DNA of 64,000 nucleotides from a virus: the IMG/VR virus record IMGVR_UViG_3300012012_001194, positions 1-64,000 of that record; one strand, written 5' to 3'. This document shows positions 8,929-15,627 of this stretch, in pieces. Positions within the stretch are counted from its first letter, which is position 1. Each line of letters starts with the position of its first letter. Under the pieces are notes generated by a model, which was given only the letters and a program-made list of their open reading frames with translations, was not told the origin of the DNA and did not search any database. The translations under genes were made by a program, and so were the position numbers.

Positions 8929-9282
8929 TTACTTATCCTCGGTCTTTGGATAGTTGTTCTCGATCCATTTTACGACTAACTTAATAAGAACGGGCAGCAG
9001 CCACACAGGTATATCAAAAGCTGCTGTAGATGGTTTTCGCTTACCCTCAACCAGCTTCTCAAGAGTCTGCCCTACCACCTTCTTAGAGACTTTCGAACCT
9101 CTGATGGCCTTGGTTGAATAGGAGTCTGCAGCGTACTTCATGAGGTAGGCGGACACTTCCATGGCCGCATAGATAGCTTTCCACTTATCAAAGGCGGTCT
9201 TCCCCGTTAGCATGTCAGCCAAAGTCTTAGCAGCTGCGAATGGAAAGTCAGAGAACTTTACTGAGAATGGTTTTGCTGCCAT
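8929..9282 (-). CDS. Small protein with C-terminal hydrophobic segment
   Basis: A 117-residue basic protein. The first 80 residues are helical and rich in Ala/Lys; near the C-terminus lies IPVWLLPVLIKLVVKWIE, long enough for a membrane or amphipathic helix. I do not recognise the family. It sits between another membrane protein gene (9286-9660) and the subtilase, one base from the latter. The group could be a lysis or host-membrane module, but there is no direct evidence for a holin. Confidence 0.6.
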   Translation of the reverse strand: MAAKPFSVKFSDFPFAAAKTLADMLTGKTAFDKWKAIYAAMEVSAYLMKYAADSYSTKAIRGSKVSKKVVGQTLEKLVEGKRKPSTAAFDIPVWLLPVLIKLVVKWIENNYPKTEDK

Positions 9283-9285
9283 GGC

Positions 9286-9660
9286 TTATCCCTCTATAGC
9301 GTCTAGTATGGTTTGAACGTCGTTTTCATCTATCATGCTGGCTGCTTCAGATATAGCCTGCTCAATCAAAGTAATAGCTGGGTCACCAGCTACGCCTTTT
9401 GGTATCTTCACACCCTTGTCTTTAACTCCTGCCCTGATGATCTTCCTTATCTTAATCTTATCTAGAAGGCCTGGTTTTCTGATTCGGTTAAGCGCTTCTT
9501 TGGGGGTATTCTTGCATATCTGGTTTAGCCTTATGAGGTTTACAAGGATCGATACAAGCGCCGAGATAACCACAACTGTACTTATCACAAACCCTTTGGC
9601 ATCTAGCTTGTCTTTAAGGCTTGGGGCTATCTTGTCAGCTAGTTGGTTTACATTATTCAT
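9286..9660 (-). CDS. Small membrane protein
   Basis: A 124-residue protein starting at MNNVNQ. I prefer ATG 9660 over the in-frame GTG at 9690 because AAGGAAGG lies just upstream of 9660, and because the longer version would put the dispersed palindrome in the coding region. A single hydrophobic segment (VISTVVVISALVSILVNLI, about residues 25-43) is followed by a strongly basic stretch and a helical acidic C-terminus. One membrane pass near the N-terminus is therefore likely. Function unknown; possibly part of a membrane or lysis group with its neighbours. Confidence 0.62.
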   Translation of the reverse strand: MNNVNQLADKIAPSLKDKLDAKGFVISTVVVISALVSILVNLIRLNQICKNTPKEALNRIRKPGLLDKIKIRKIIRAGVKDKGVKIPKGVAGDPAITLIEQAISEAASMIDENDVQTILDAIEG

Positions 9661-9673
9661 TAGGACCTTCCTT

Positions 9674-9691
9674 AGTGGAGACGTCTCCACT
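9674..9691. repeat. Dispersed palindrome, intergenic copy
   Basis: AGTGGAGACGTCTCCACT, a perfect 18-base palindrome (20 bases with the flanking T and A), between the stop of the 9693-9890 gene and the preferred start of the 9286-9660 gene. This is the only copy in the window that can be non-coding. Confidence 0.95.
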
Positions 9692-9692
9692 A

Positions 9693-9890
9693 CTATTTGA
9701 AGTTACATAACTTACATTTACACTGAGCGCACGAGCAGGCCCCGTGGCAACTTACTGGCGGCTTGTCGCCGTCGCAGCAGCGGTCGTAGGTCTTAGTAGC
9801 CAGAACAGCGCCTATTACAGCTCCGACGCCCAGAATGGTCAATACCTCTAGGAACTGTATGAAGCTTTTAATTGTCTTTTTAAAGTTCAT
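9693..9890 (-). CDS. Small membrane-anchored cysteine-rich peptide
   Basis: A 65-residue peptide. Residues about 12-32 are a hydrophobic segment (FLEVLTILGVGAVIGAVLA); the 30-residue tail holds eight cysteines, with CC, CHGACSC and CKCKLC. The layout is one membrane helix with a short disulfide or metal-binding tail. I know no phage family it matches; it is shorter than usual spanins and lacks a lipobox in the expected place. It ends in TAG. No strong ribosome site was seen; a short inverted repeat (CTGGC...GCCAG, 9898-9912) precedes the ATG. Confidence 0.62.
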   Translation of the reverse strand: MNFKKTIKSFIQFLEVLTILGVGAVIGAVLATKTYDRCCDGDKPPVSCHGACSCAQCKCKLCNFK

Positions 9891-9926
9891 TGTTTAACTG
9901 GCATACCGCCAGTACCTTTACTACCG

Positions 9927-10109
9927 TCAGCAGCTTGTAGGTTTCTTAGCCCGCCTAGGAATGTAGCTTTGATTTGTGTATTTATCTTCTACTACTGGCT
10001 CTTTGTCTTTTATTATTAAAGCCTTTGAAGGAGCAAGTAAATCAAACGATGCCTTATCCAACTTAATAGTTTGATAAGGCATCAGGGTAGCTAAAATGAT
10101 GTATAGCAT
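9927..10109 (-). CDS. Small hypothetical protein
   Basis: About 60 residues from ATG 10109, which has AAGG six bases upstream; a TTG eight codons earlier is possible but has no ribosome site. The sequence is mixed hydrophobic/charged (MLYIILATLMPYQTIK at the start) with a basic C-terminus. No family recognised. A perfect 11-base inverted repeat (10048-10083) lies inside the frame, so the coding status is less certain than for neighbours and the region could also act as an RNA hairpin. Confidence 0.45.
   Translation of the reverse strand: MLYIILATLMPYQTIKLDKASFDLLAPSKALIIKDKEPVVEDKYTNQSYIPRRAKKPTSC
10048..10083. repeat. 11-bp perfect inverted repeat
   Basis: GATGCCTTATC and GATAAGGCATC are separated by 14 bases. 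In RNA of either strand this makes an 11-pair hairpin. No U-tract follows it on the minus strand, so it is not a standard terminator; it could be an RNA-processing or protein-binding site inside or before the small gene at 9927-10109. Confidence 0.85.
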
Positions 10110-10143
10110 GTCCGGCCTTGCCTTGTATATCAAGGCTTTAAAG

Positions 10144-11079
10144 TTACACCAACATAAACAGGGCTTTGTCTATCAGCTGCTCAGGGAACCCTTCAAAGTT
10201 ACTAAAAGCAAAGGTCTCTTTGGCCCTGATATGCTTTTCAGCGTCTTTGCGCCTGATCCTTAGCACGCCCACAGGCAGGTCAACTCCAGTATCAAAGTCT
10301 TTAAGCTGGCCATGAGAATCGGCCCAGCTATTAAGAATGATAGCGTAAGGGTCTCTATCATTATCATCTACGCCAATAAAGCACATCTGATGACCCCAGT
10401 TATCTGTTTGTCTATGGAATCCGTCGTTAGCTGGTGTCATGCTGTAACCAATATCGCTAGCAGTAGTACAAGGGTAGCCATTAGATATGGCAGCTACTAA
10501 GTCGTCCCAGCTCTTAATCAGGGCTGCCGATTTTACCGGGTGCATTTTACCTTCCTCTACGAACTTATTATCAGGGCCTGGGCTGTCTCCCCACTTCTTA
10601 GCTACTTTTCCAGAATATGCTGGCACACCACCAAAATTACTGCGAAGAACACCGTATTTAATAATAGCGTCTGCCATCCAGCTTCCCAAGGAGCCATCGT
10701 CACCATCTAACTGCCCTCCTCCGATAAGTACTCGGCCTGTGCCATAGAGATAAGGCGGGAACACTGGGTTAAAAGCTTCCCTGTCGCCTTTCATAAGCTT
10801 CTCGGTAGCCATTAAGTATTCACAAGCATTCTTAGCTCCAAAAGACACGCAGTCACCGATCTCTTGTGCGTAGTTCTCTGTGTCTTTACCTAGAAGCTTT
10901 CTTACAACTTCATACAGCATAGTCTTTCCACCCTTAGTGCTTCTTGTAGAGCTAAGGATGTTAAACTCTTTAAACGAGCTGCTAAGCAAATCAAATTGAG
11001 CTTTGACTAATTCTGGGTTGTCTTTACCTGCCCAGCCGCCCTTAGCGCCGTTCTTGTATAGCTTTAGGATATCGCTCAT
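10144..11079 (-). CDS. Papain-like cysteine protease (C1 family fold)
   Basis: A 311-residue protein with the papain-type catalytic residues in order: Gln72 and Cys77 in QEIGDCVSFGA, His230 in NWGHQMCFIGVDD and Asn250 in ILNSW. There is no signal peptide. Papain-like enzymes are uncommon in phage tail operons. It follows the gene for a secreted-type protein (11090-11863) with ten bases between, and precedes small membrane proteins and a subtilase, so two unrelated proteases lie within 4 kb. It might cleave host envelope proteins or process tail proteins. Family assignment is good; target is unknown. Confidence 0.85.
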   Translation of the reverse strand: MSDILKLYKNGAKGGWAGKDNPELVKAQFDLLSSSFKEFNILSSTRSTKGGKTMLYEVVRKLLGKDTENYAQEIGDCVSFGAKNACEYLMATEKLMKGDREAFNPVFPPYLYGTGRVLIGGGQLDGDDGSLGSWMADAIIKYGVLRSNFGGVPAYSGKVAKKWGDSPGPDNKFVEEGKMHPVKSAALIKSWDDLVAAISNGYPCTTASDIGYSMTPANDGFHRQTDNWGHQMCFIGVDDNDRDPYAIILNSWADSHGQLKDFDTGVDLPVGVLRIRRKDAEKHIRAKETFAFSNFEGFPEQLIDKALFMLV

Positions 11080-11089
11080 TTTATTTTCC

Positions 11090-11863
11090 TTATTTTACAG
11101 ACTTAAGACCTGCTGCTACTTCTCTCCAAGCCTCAGCAAAATCTGTGGCTGTTAGCATTTGCTTACTCTCGTAAAGGGAGTAAAGCGCTTCCTGCATTTC
11201 TTTAAAGAAAGGCTCCCATGCAGCTTTGTTGGCGCCTACTGCTGCTCTGTTAGACTCAGCAGTCTTCTTTAAAAGTTCATCGACTTCCTTGATAGCCCCT
11301 GCGGCTACGGCTGACGCCATAGATTCAAAGGACTTTGCAACGGCTGTTGCAGATCCTTTACGGATAGCTGCAGGCACCTTATTAATAGCTAAGGAATAGG
11401 CTTTCTTTTGAAGGTTGTATCTAGCTTCTGGAAACGTAGGCTCAGGAGCTAATGGTTCTGGATTTGGGTCTAAGTCTTCACCAATGATAACTGGGGAAGA
11501 TATAATAACAGTCTTGGTGACTATCTCTGACGTTTTGTCGCCTTCTTTGACTACGTAGAGATAAGTGATAGCTGCTAGTGCTGTCATACGTTTAGGTACG
11601 ACTCCGGCTCCAAAGAAGATACCGTCTTGGTATTCTCTTACTCTTTTTTCTTTGTCTCCATCAAATACCTTCCAAGCAATACTGCAAGATACAAAGTGCT
11701 TTGGTGGATCTTTAATAGATGACACAGTGAGGTCCACCAGCTCCCCGAGGGGAACTGGGGCCTCGGCTCCAACAATCTTCTGCTGTGGGACCACAAAATC
11801 GGTCGCCAAGGAGCTGCTGGAAATGAGGATCGTAGCTAGTAGGCTAAACAATATCTTATTCAT
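11090..11863 (-). CDS. Signal-peptide protein, unknown
   Basis: A 257-residue protein starting MNKILFSLLATILISSSSLA, a clear Sec-type signal peptide with cleavage probable near residue 20. The mature part starts with a beta domain (QQKIVGAEAPVPLGELVDLTVSS) and, after a Pro-rich hinge (PNPEPLAPEPTFPE), ends in a long alpha-helical domain. Export by the host Sec system during infection is inferred, to the periplasm or cell surface. ATG 11863 has AAAGGAAT upstream. Adjacent to the papain-like protease, it could be a partner or inhibitor-like domain for that enzyme, but no motif shows this. Confidence 0.68.
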   Translation of the reverse strand: MNKILFSLLATILISSSSLATDFVVPQQKIVGAEAPVPLGELVDLTVSSIKDPPKHFVSCSIAWKVFDGDKEKRVREYQDGIFFGAGVVPKRMTALAAITYLYVVKEGDKTSEIVTKTVIISSPVIIGEDLDPNPEPLAPEPTFPEARYNLQKKAYSLAINKVPAAIRKGSATAVAKSFESMASAVAAGAIKEVDELLKKTAESNRAAVGANKAAWEPFFKEMQEALYSLYESKQMLTATDFAEAWREVAAGLKSVK

Positions 11864-11873
11864 AGATATTCCT

Positions 11874-12149
11874 TTACTTAGAGTGTGCCGCTAAGGCAGC
11901 AGCTACCAATTGTGTAGCTCTTTCCTTGCTTACTGGAGTACTAGGACCAAAAGCCTCTATCAGGGTTACAACTAAGTCAGCAAACCAAGGTTGATCTGCA
12001 AACTGTTTAAATACTTCTACGACCCTGTCATCAACATCGCCAGGAATCATTTTGGTCATAGAGTCGGCGATCTTCACAATAAGATCAATCGCCTTCTTTA
12101 CTTTCTCTGCGTCTAAGGCTACTTTAGCTACAACGTTATCTTCTGACAT
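11874..12149 (-). CDS. Small helical protein
   Basis: A 91-residue, predominantly helical, acidic protein (MSEDNVVAKVALDAEKVKKAID at the start). It has no signal peptide or membrane segment. It lies between the J-like baseplate gene and the signal-peptide protein gene. Family not recognised. Confidence 0.55.
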   Translation of the reverse strand: MSEDNVVAKVALDAEKVKKAIDLIVKIADSMTKMIPGDVDDRVVEVFKQFADQPWFADLVVTLIEAFGPSTPVSKERATQLVAAALAAHSK

Positions 12150-12186
12150 AGTGCTCTCCTATCTTAAATGAGTAAAACCAACACTC

Positions 12187-13821
12187 TTATACACTCTTAA
12201 CTGTGATTTGGATATCCGACTTATCTAGAAAATAAGCCGTTGATCTAGGGGTTACCATGTTTAAAGGTGAGTTAGGCACCGTAAGGGTGACTGCTCCATT
12301 AATGTATCTTACAGTACCGTTAGGGTACAGCAGCCGGCCTCTTAGATCTACGGAGTCTATTGACTGGTCGTTGGTTAGTATGTTTTGAATAATAGCTATC
12401 AGGTTTGATTCATAAAGCTTTGAAGAGAATCCCAGCTCATTTACATAATCAAACAGTTCGCCTTTAATATTGTCTAGTGGCACTGCGTAGTCCTTATTTC
12501 TATTATGAATAACTACGGAAACCCTTACGTCAAAAGGAATTGCAGCTCTAACTAGTATGTCGGATCCTGAAGGCCTTACGTCTGCTCCATTTAAGAAGCG
12601 CTGGATCTCAGCTATATTGCGCTGCCTTCTTAATACAAAACTATAGTTACCCTTTACTCCGAGCTCTAGGCCTGCGTCAGTATCTGTATCTAGGAACTGA
12701 AGGGTGCAAGTTTGGTAGCGAGTAAAGGCGGCCTCAGCTCCAGTTTTTATGTCTGGCTTAAACCCGGTACCGTCGTCGCTGACGTCGAAGCCTCTCTCGG
12801 TTATAATAGTTTCATAGCCATTAACTATCGACAGGTTAGCCTTGTCGGCCAGTCGAACAATCCTAGAAGCCTCGTAGAAGCCTGGGGCTACGTTTCTTCC
12901 AAATGAGACCTGCCACAGCCCTCCGTTTATTCGCTGCTCTACTAAGGTGGCTTGGGTATCTACCGCTGTCTTAGTCGGGAGCCCATCACCCTTAATATAA
13001 GTATCTACCCTTCCGCCATGGGCTACTGGAAATAATCCGTGATACCTGATCTGTTCTGGGTCACCATACCCAAAAGATCCTACGTCATTGATGCCAGAGA
13101 AGTTGCTCTTTATTAAAGCCGACAATGAGTATTTATTAGAGAAGTTCTTAGATGACACCCCCTCCTTTAACCTTTCAATAAGCTGCAAGTTAGACTCGAT
13201 TGCTGAGCCAGGAATGAAGTCGCTAGCTACTACGGCAGCAGTTATACCCCCAGCAGGAGCAAGCATCGCCAGCCTATCTCCCTGCTTTAAAGCGGTATCC
13301 GCGCCAACAGACTCCGCTTCTACGTCAACATTGAAGCCGTAAGTGCCGTCACCAATAGAAAATATCAACTTATCAAACGGGGTCAGTACCGAGTTAACCG
13401 ACGTCCTAGCTGCAAAGGTACCAGTAACTAAAAACCGTTTACCAAAAGCTACGAACACAGAACCTGAGGCTATTGCCGTAGCTTTTACGGCTGGAATGAT
13501 AAGAGTTATTTCCCCAAATGACCTAGTCCCGCCTTTTCTTGTAATTAAAAAGTTGCTTAAGACTTCGTCTACTAAGGCCGGGTCAGCCAAGGCGGGGTCT
13601 GACTCGATAGCTAAGATCGAGCCAGCCTTCCTAAACTTATCTGCGTAGCTCTCTTGGGCTGCGTGAACGATGCTTTCTAAGTTTATTAGAAGGTCATGGA
13701 TAACACCTCTTCTAAACTCCACCGTTGGCGCCTTCTCTTGTATTCTCTGTACAAGTAGAGTCCTAGCAGCTGCTACGTCTGCAGGTGATAGTTCAGTTAG
13801 GTTGGGAAACGTTATGGGCAT
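12187..13821 (-). CDS. Baseplate wedge protein, J-like (gp6-type)
   Basis: A 544-residue protein resembling the baseplate J / T4 gp6 family. It starts with a helical N-terminus, then an early beta domain with GGTRSFGEITLIIPAVKA and ASGSVFVAFGKRF (the typical 'tolerates property, made non-zero by loops' region, residues about 96-130), and a C-terminal domain containing RAAIPFDVRVSVVI and YVNELGFSSKLYESNLIAIIQNIL, which matches the usual C-terminal layout of J proteins. It is two bases after the gp25-like gene; gp25 and gp6/J genes are normally adjacent. It would form the ring of wedges around the hub that triggers sheath contraction. Confidence 0.78.
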   Translation of the reverse strand: MPITFPNLTELSPADVAAARTLLVQRIQEKAPTVEFRRGVIHDLLINLESIVHAAQESYADKFRKAGSILAIESDPALADPALVDEVLSNFLITRKGGTRSFGEITLIIPAVKATAIASGSVFVAFGKRFLVTGTFAARTSVNSVLTPFDKLIFSIGDGTYGFNVDVEAESVGADTALKQGDRLAMLAPAGGITAAVVASDFIPGSAIESNLQLIERLKEGVSSKNFSNKYSLSALIKSNFSGINDVGSFGYGDPEQIRYHGLFPVAHGGRVDTYIKGDGLPTKTAVDTQATLVEQRINGGLWQVSFGRNVAPGFYEASRIVRLADKANLSIVNGYETIITERGFDVSDDGTGFKPDIKTGAEAAFTRYQTCTLQFLDTDTDAGLELGVKGNYSFVLRRQRNIAEIQRFLNGADVRPSGSDILVRAAIPFDVRVSVVIHNRNKDYAVPLDNIKGELFDYVNELGFSSKLYESNLIAIIQNILTNDQSIDSVDLRGRLLYPNGTVRYINGAVTLTVPNSPLNMVTPRSTAYFLDKSDIQITVKSV

Positions 13822-13823
13822 TA

Positions 13824-14318
13824 TTACCTCGCAGGTACTACCGTTAGCGGAACAACAAACACTCTAGAGACGCCGGCTAGGCTATCAATTCTGACAGACA
13901 AGCTTAATTTTGATCCTATTTCTAACTTTAATGCAAGCAGTTCAACGCCGCTGTACTTCTCATCGTCAGGATAGGTGCCGGCGTTGTCTTCAAGTCTTAA
14001 GTTAAACGCAACCTTATCTCGAGCAAAGGTGAACGCCGTAAAGGCGTCAGCCTCAGTTCTAAGTCTACCCGATCTTGATTGATTTATAAAGTTGCATCCT
14101 CTAGCTGGCAGATAAGGCACTGATCCTAGGGGGGTAAGAAACTCTATAAGCCAGCGCTGTGCTAGCTTTTGTATACCGGCGCATACTTTTCCTGATGACT
14201 GAGACTCACCGTACAACCTTTGAGACATCTCAAATGTGCCGTCAGTATAGGCGCCATCAAACGCAAGTATATCTACCTTGCGACCTGTATAATCATTTGT
14301 TCTCTTAGTTGCCGCCAT
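13824..14318 (-). CDS. Baseplate wedge protein, gp25-like
   Basis: A 164-residue protein. Residues 45-80 have the gp25/W-like pattern: a helix with IQKLAQRWLIEFLTPLGSVPYLPARGCNF, in which the LTPLGS and downstream Arg/Gly match conserved positions of the family. The C-terminal part is beta-rich. Its place directly before the J-like gene supports the assignment, because gp25 and gp6 bind each other in the wedge. It is slightly longer than T4 gp25. Confidence 0.65.
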   Translation of the reverse strand: MAATKRTNDYTGRKVDILAFDGAYTDGTFEMSQRLYGESQSSGKVCAGIQKLAQRWLIEFLTPLGSVPYLPARGCNFINQSRSGRLRTEADAFTAFTFARDKVAFNLRLEDNAGTYPDDEKYSGVELLALKLEIGSKLSLSVRIDSLAGVSRVFVVPLTVVPAR

Positions 14319-14328
14319 CGCCTACTCC

Positions 14329-14790
14329 TTAGCCGCCGTTGGCACTTAGTTCAATTAACTTTTCTATATATCCCAGCACCCCGTATGGAGATTGAAGCGG
14401 ACCATCTCCGCTGCCCTGCCCTCTTCTTCTTCCGGCTGAGAAAGCTTCTGATCTGGCTAAAGAGCAGTGCCTTAAACGAAAGGCTCGCTCCATCGCTTGA
14501 AGATAAGCAGACTGCAGCCTGACGACCTTGGCATCGCCATCAGTTCCTGGCGAGGCTTGGTTGTAAACATCTTGGCAGTTGCTGTCTAGCTCCCCTCTGC
14601 TAAAGGTGTCTCTTACAGCAGCATAATTACCAGGATCTTTGCCCTTGTGGTCTGCAAGCTCCCAAACGCGGGCTCCACCATTAAACATGGCGTCAGCCAT
14701 TTCATTTGACTGCGCAGCCATCTTCGTAATGTTGTCTTTAAACCTAGTATCTGGGCTACTGACCTTTGATATTCCGTAATAGTCACTCAT
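14329..14790 (-). CDS. Hypothetical protein between sigma factor and gp25-like gene
   Basis: A 153-residue protein, helical with a Gly-rich C-terminal stretch (RRRGQGSGDGPLQSPYG). Its ATG overlaps the stop of the sigma-like gene by four bases (ATGA), so translation is probably coupled to it. Family not recognised. It may be a small baseplate part or an accessory of the sigma-like protein. Confidence 0.58.
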   Translation of the reverse strand: MSDYYGISKVSSPDTRFKDNITKMAAQSNEMADAMFNGGARVWELADHKGKDPGNYAAVRDTFSRGELDSNCQDVYNQASPGTDGDAKVVRLQSAYLQAMERAFRLRHCSLARSEAFSAGRRRGQGSGDGPLQSPYGVLGYIEKLIELSANGG

Positions 14791-15617
14791 AGCAGACCCA
14801 TCCTTTCACGGCTGTCCATCTTCTTTTGAATGTCAGCCCTTATTTGGCTTACCCTAGCCGGGGTTATACGCAGCTTGTTAGCAATACTAATGTTATCTAA
14901 TATCTTCTTACCATTCATCCCAAATGTGTGCTCCATGATAAGCTTTGACCTATCGTCTAGGCCGTCATGGACAAAGCCTCTCCAAGCATCGCCTTGCTGC
15001 TGCCCCGGTATAACTGATGATGGATCTGAGGCGTCTTCACTTTCGGAACCTGCAAATGCCTGAGTAGCTGCCCCTTCTGAAAGGCCAGGCTTAAAGCTCC
15101 TAACTCGCTCTATGCGCCTGCCGCTTAGTCCTGTGTAGTCAGCTAGCTCAGAGTCATTAGGCTCTCTACCCAGCTGATCCGTAAGTTCGTTAAATGAGTT
15201 ATTGACGTAGTGGCTGTCAATCCTCACTCTTTCAGGGACATTTAAAATTTGGTTAGACTTAGCTGCAGCTCTTTTTAGGCCTTGGAGGTGCCACATCATA
15301 TGAGTTTTAAGCTTGGACTTTTCTGGGTCATAACTTCTTAGCCCATCCAGGGCCATGCGCTTGGCTTGCAGCTTAACGCTGGGAGAAGCCTCTGCGCCTA
15401 CGTAAGTTTTTATGGCGCTGTCTATGATAGGTTTTAGCTTTCCTACCATCATATCGTTTTGCTCTGGGGATTGGTTTTGCTTCCAAAGCCCGTAATGCTC
15501 ACCAAACTCAGGCTCAATGTTTGAGCTTGGTTTTGGCGGCGTGCCAGGTGCTTGTGGCTTTTGTTTATCTAGAGAGAACATGTTGGGCACTTGTTCAAAC
15601 GGTTTCTTTGGTTCCAT
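14787..15617 (-). CDS. RNA polymerase sigma factor (sigma70-like)
   Basis: A 276-residue protein with a Pro-rich N-terminus. Residues about 50-130 fit sigma region 2 (SYDPEKSKLKTHMMWHLQ followed by a basic helix and NVPERVR, as in FliA/SigB-type factors). Residues 144-172 (LGREPNDSELADYTGLSGRR) fit the region 3 helix-turn-helix. Residues about 215-270 (DDRSKLIMEHTFG, then SIANKLRITPARVSQIRADI) fit region 4, whose second helix recognises the -35 element. Most likely it programs either the host polymerase or the phage-encoded polymerase found at 49-60 kb. It is embedded in baseplate genes, with AAAGGAAT before its ATG. Confidence 0.82.
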   Translation of the reverse strand: MEPKKPFEQVPNMFSLDKQKPQAPGTPPKPSSNIEPEFGEHYGLWKQNQSPEQNDMMVGKLKPIIDSAIKTYVGAEASPSVKLQAKRMALDGLRSYDPEKSKLKTHMMWHLQGLKRAAAKSNQILNVPERVRIDSHYVNNSFNELTDQLGREPNDSELADYTGLSGRRIERVRSFKPGLSEGAATQAFAGSESEDASDPSSVIPGQQQGDAWRGFVHDGLDDRSKLIMEHTFGMNGKKILDNISIANKLRITPARVSQIRADIQKKMDSRERMGLL

Positions 15618-15627
15618 AATTATTCCT

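Noticed and set aside
14218-14233. TTTGAGA-CA-TCTCAAA as another copy of the dispersed palindrome
   Set aside because: It shares only GAGA/TCTC with the core and lacks GACGTC; taken as chance.
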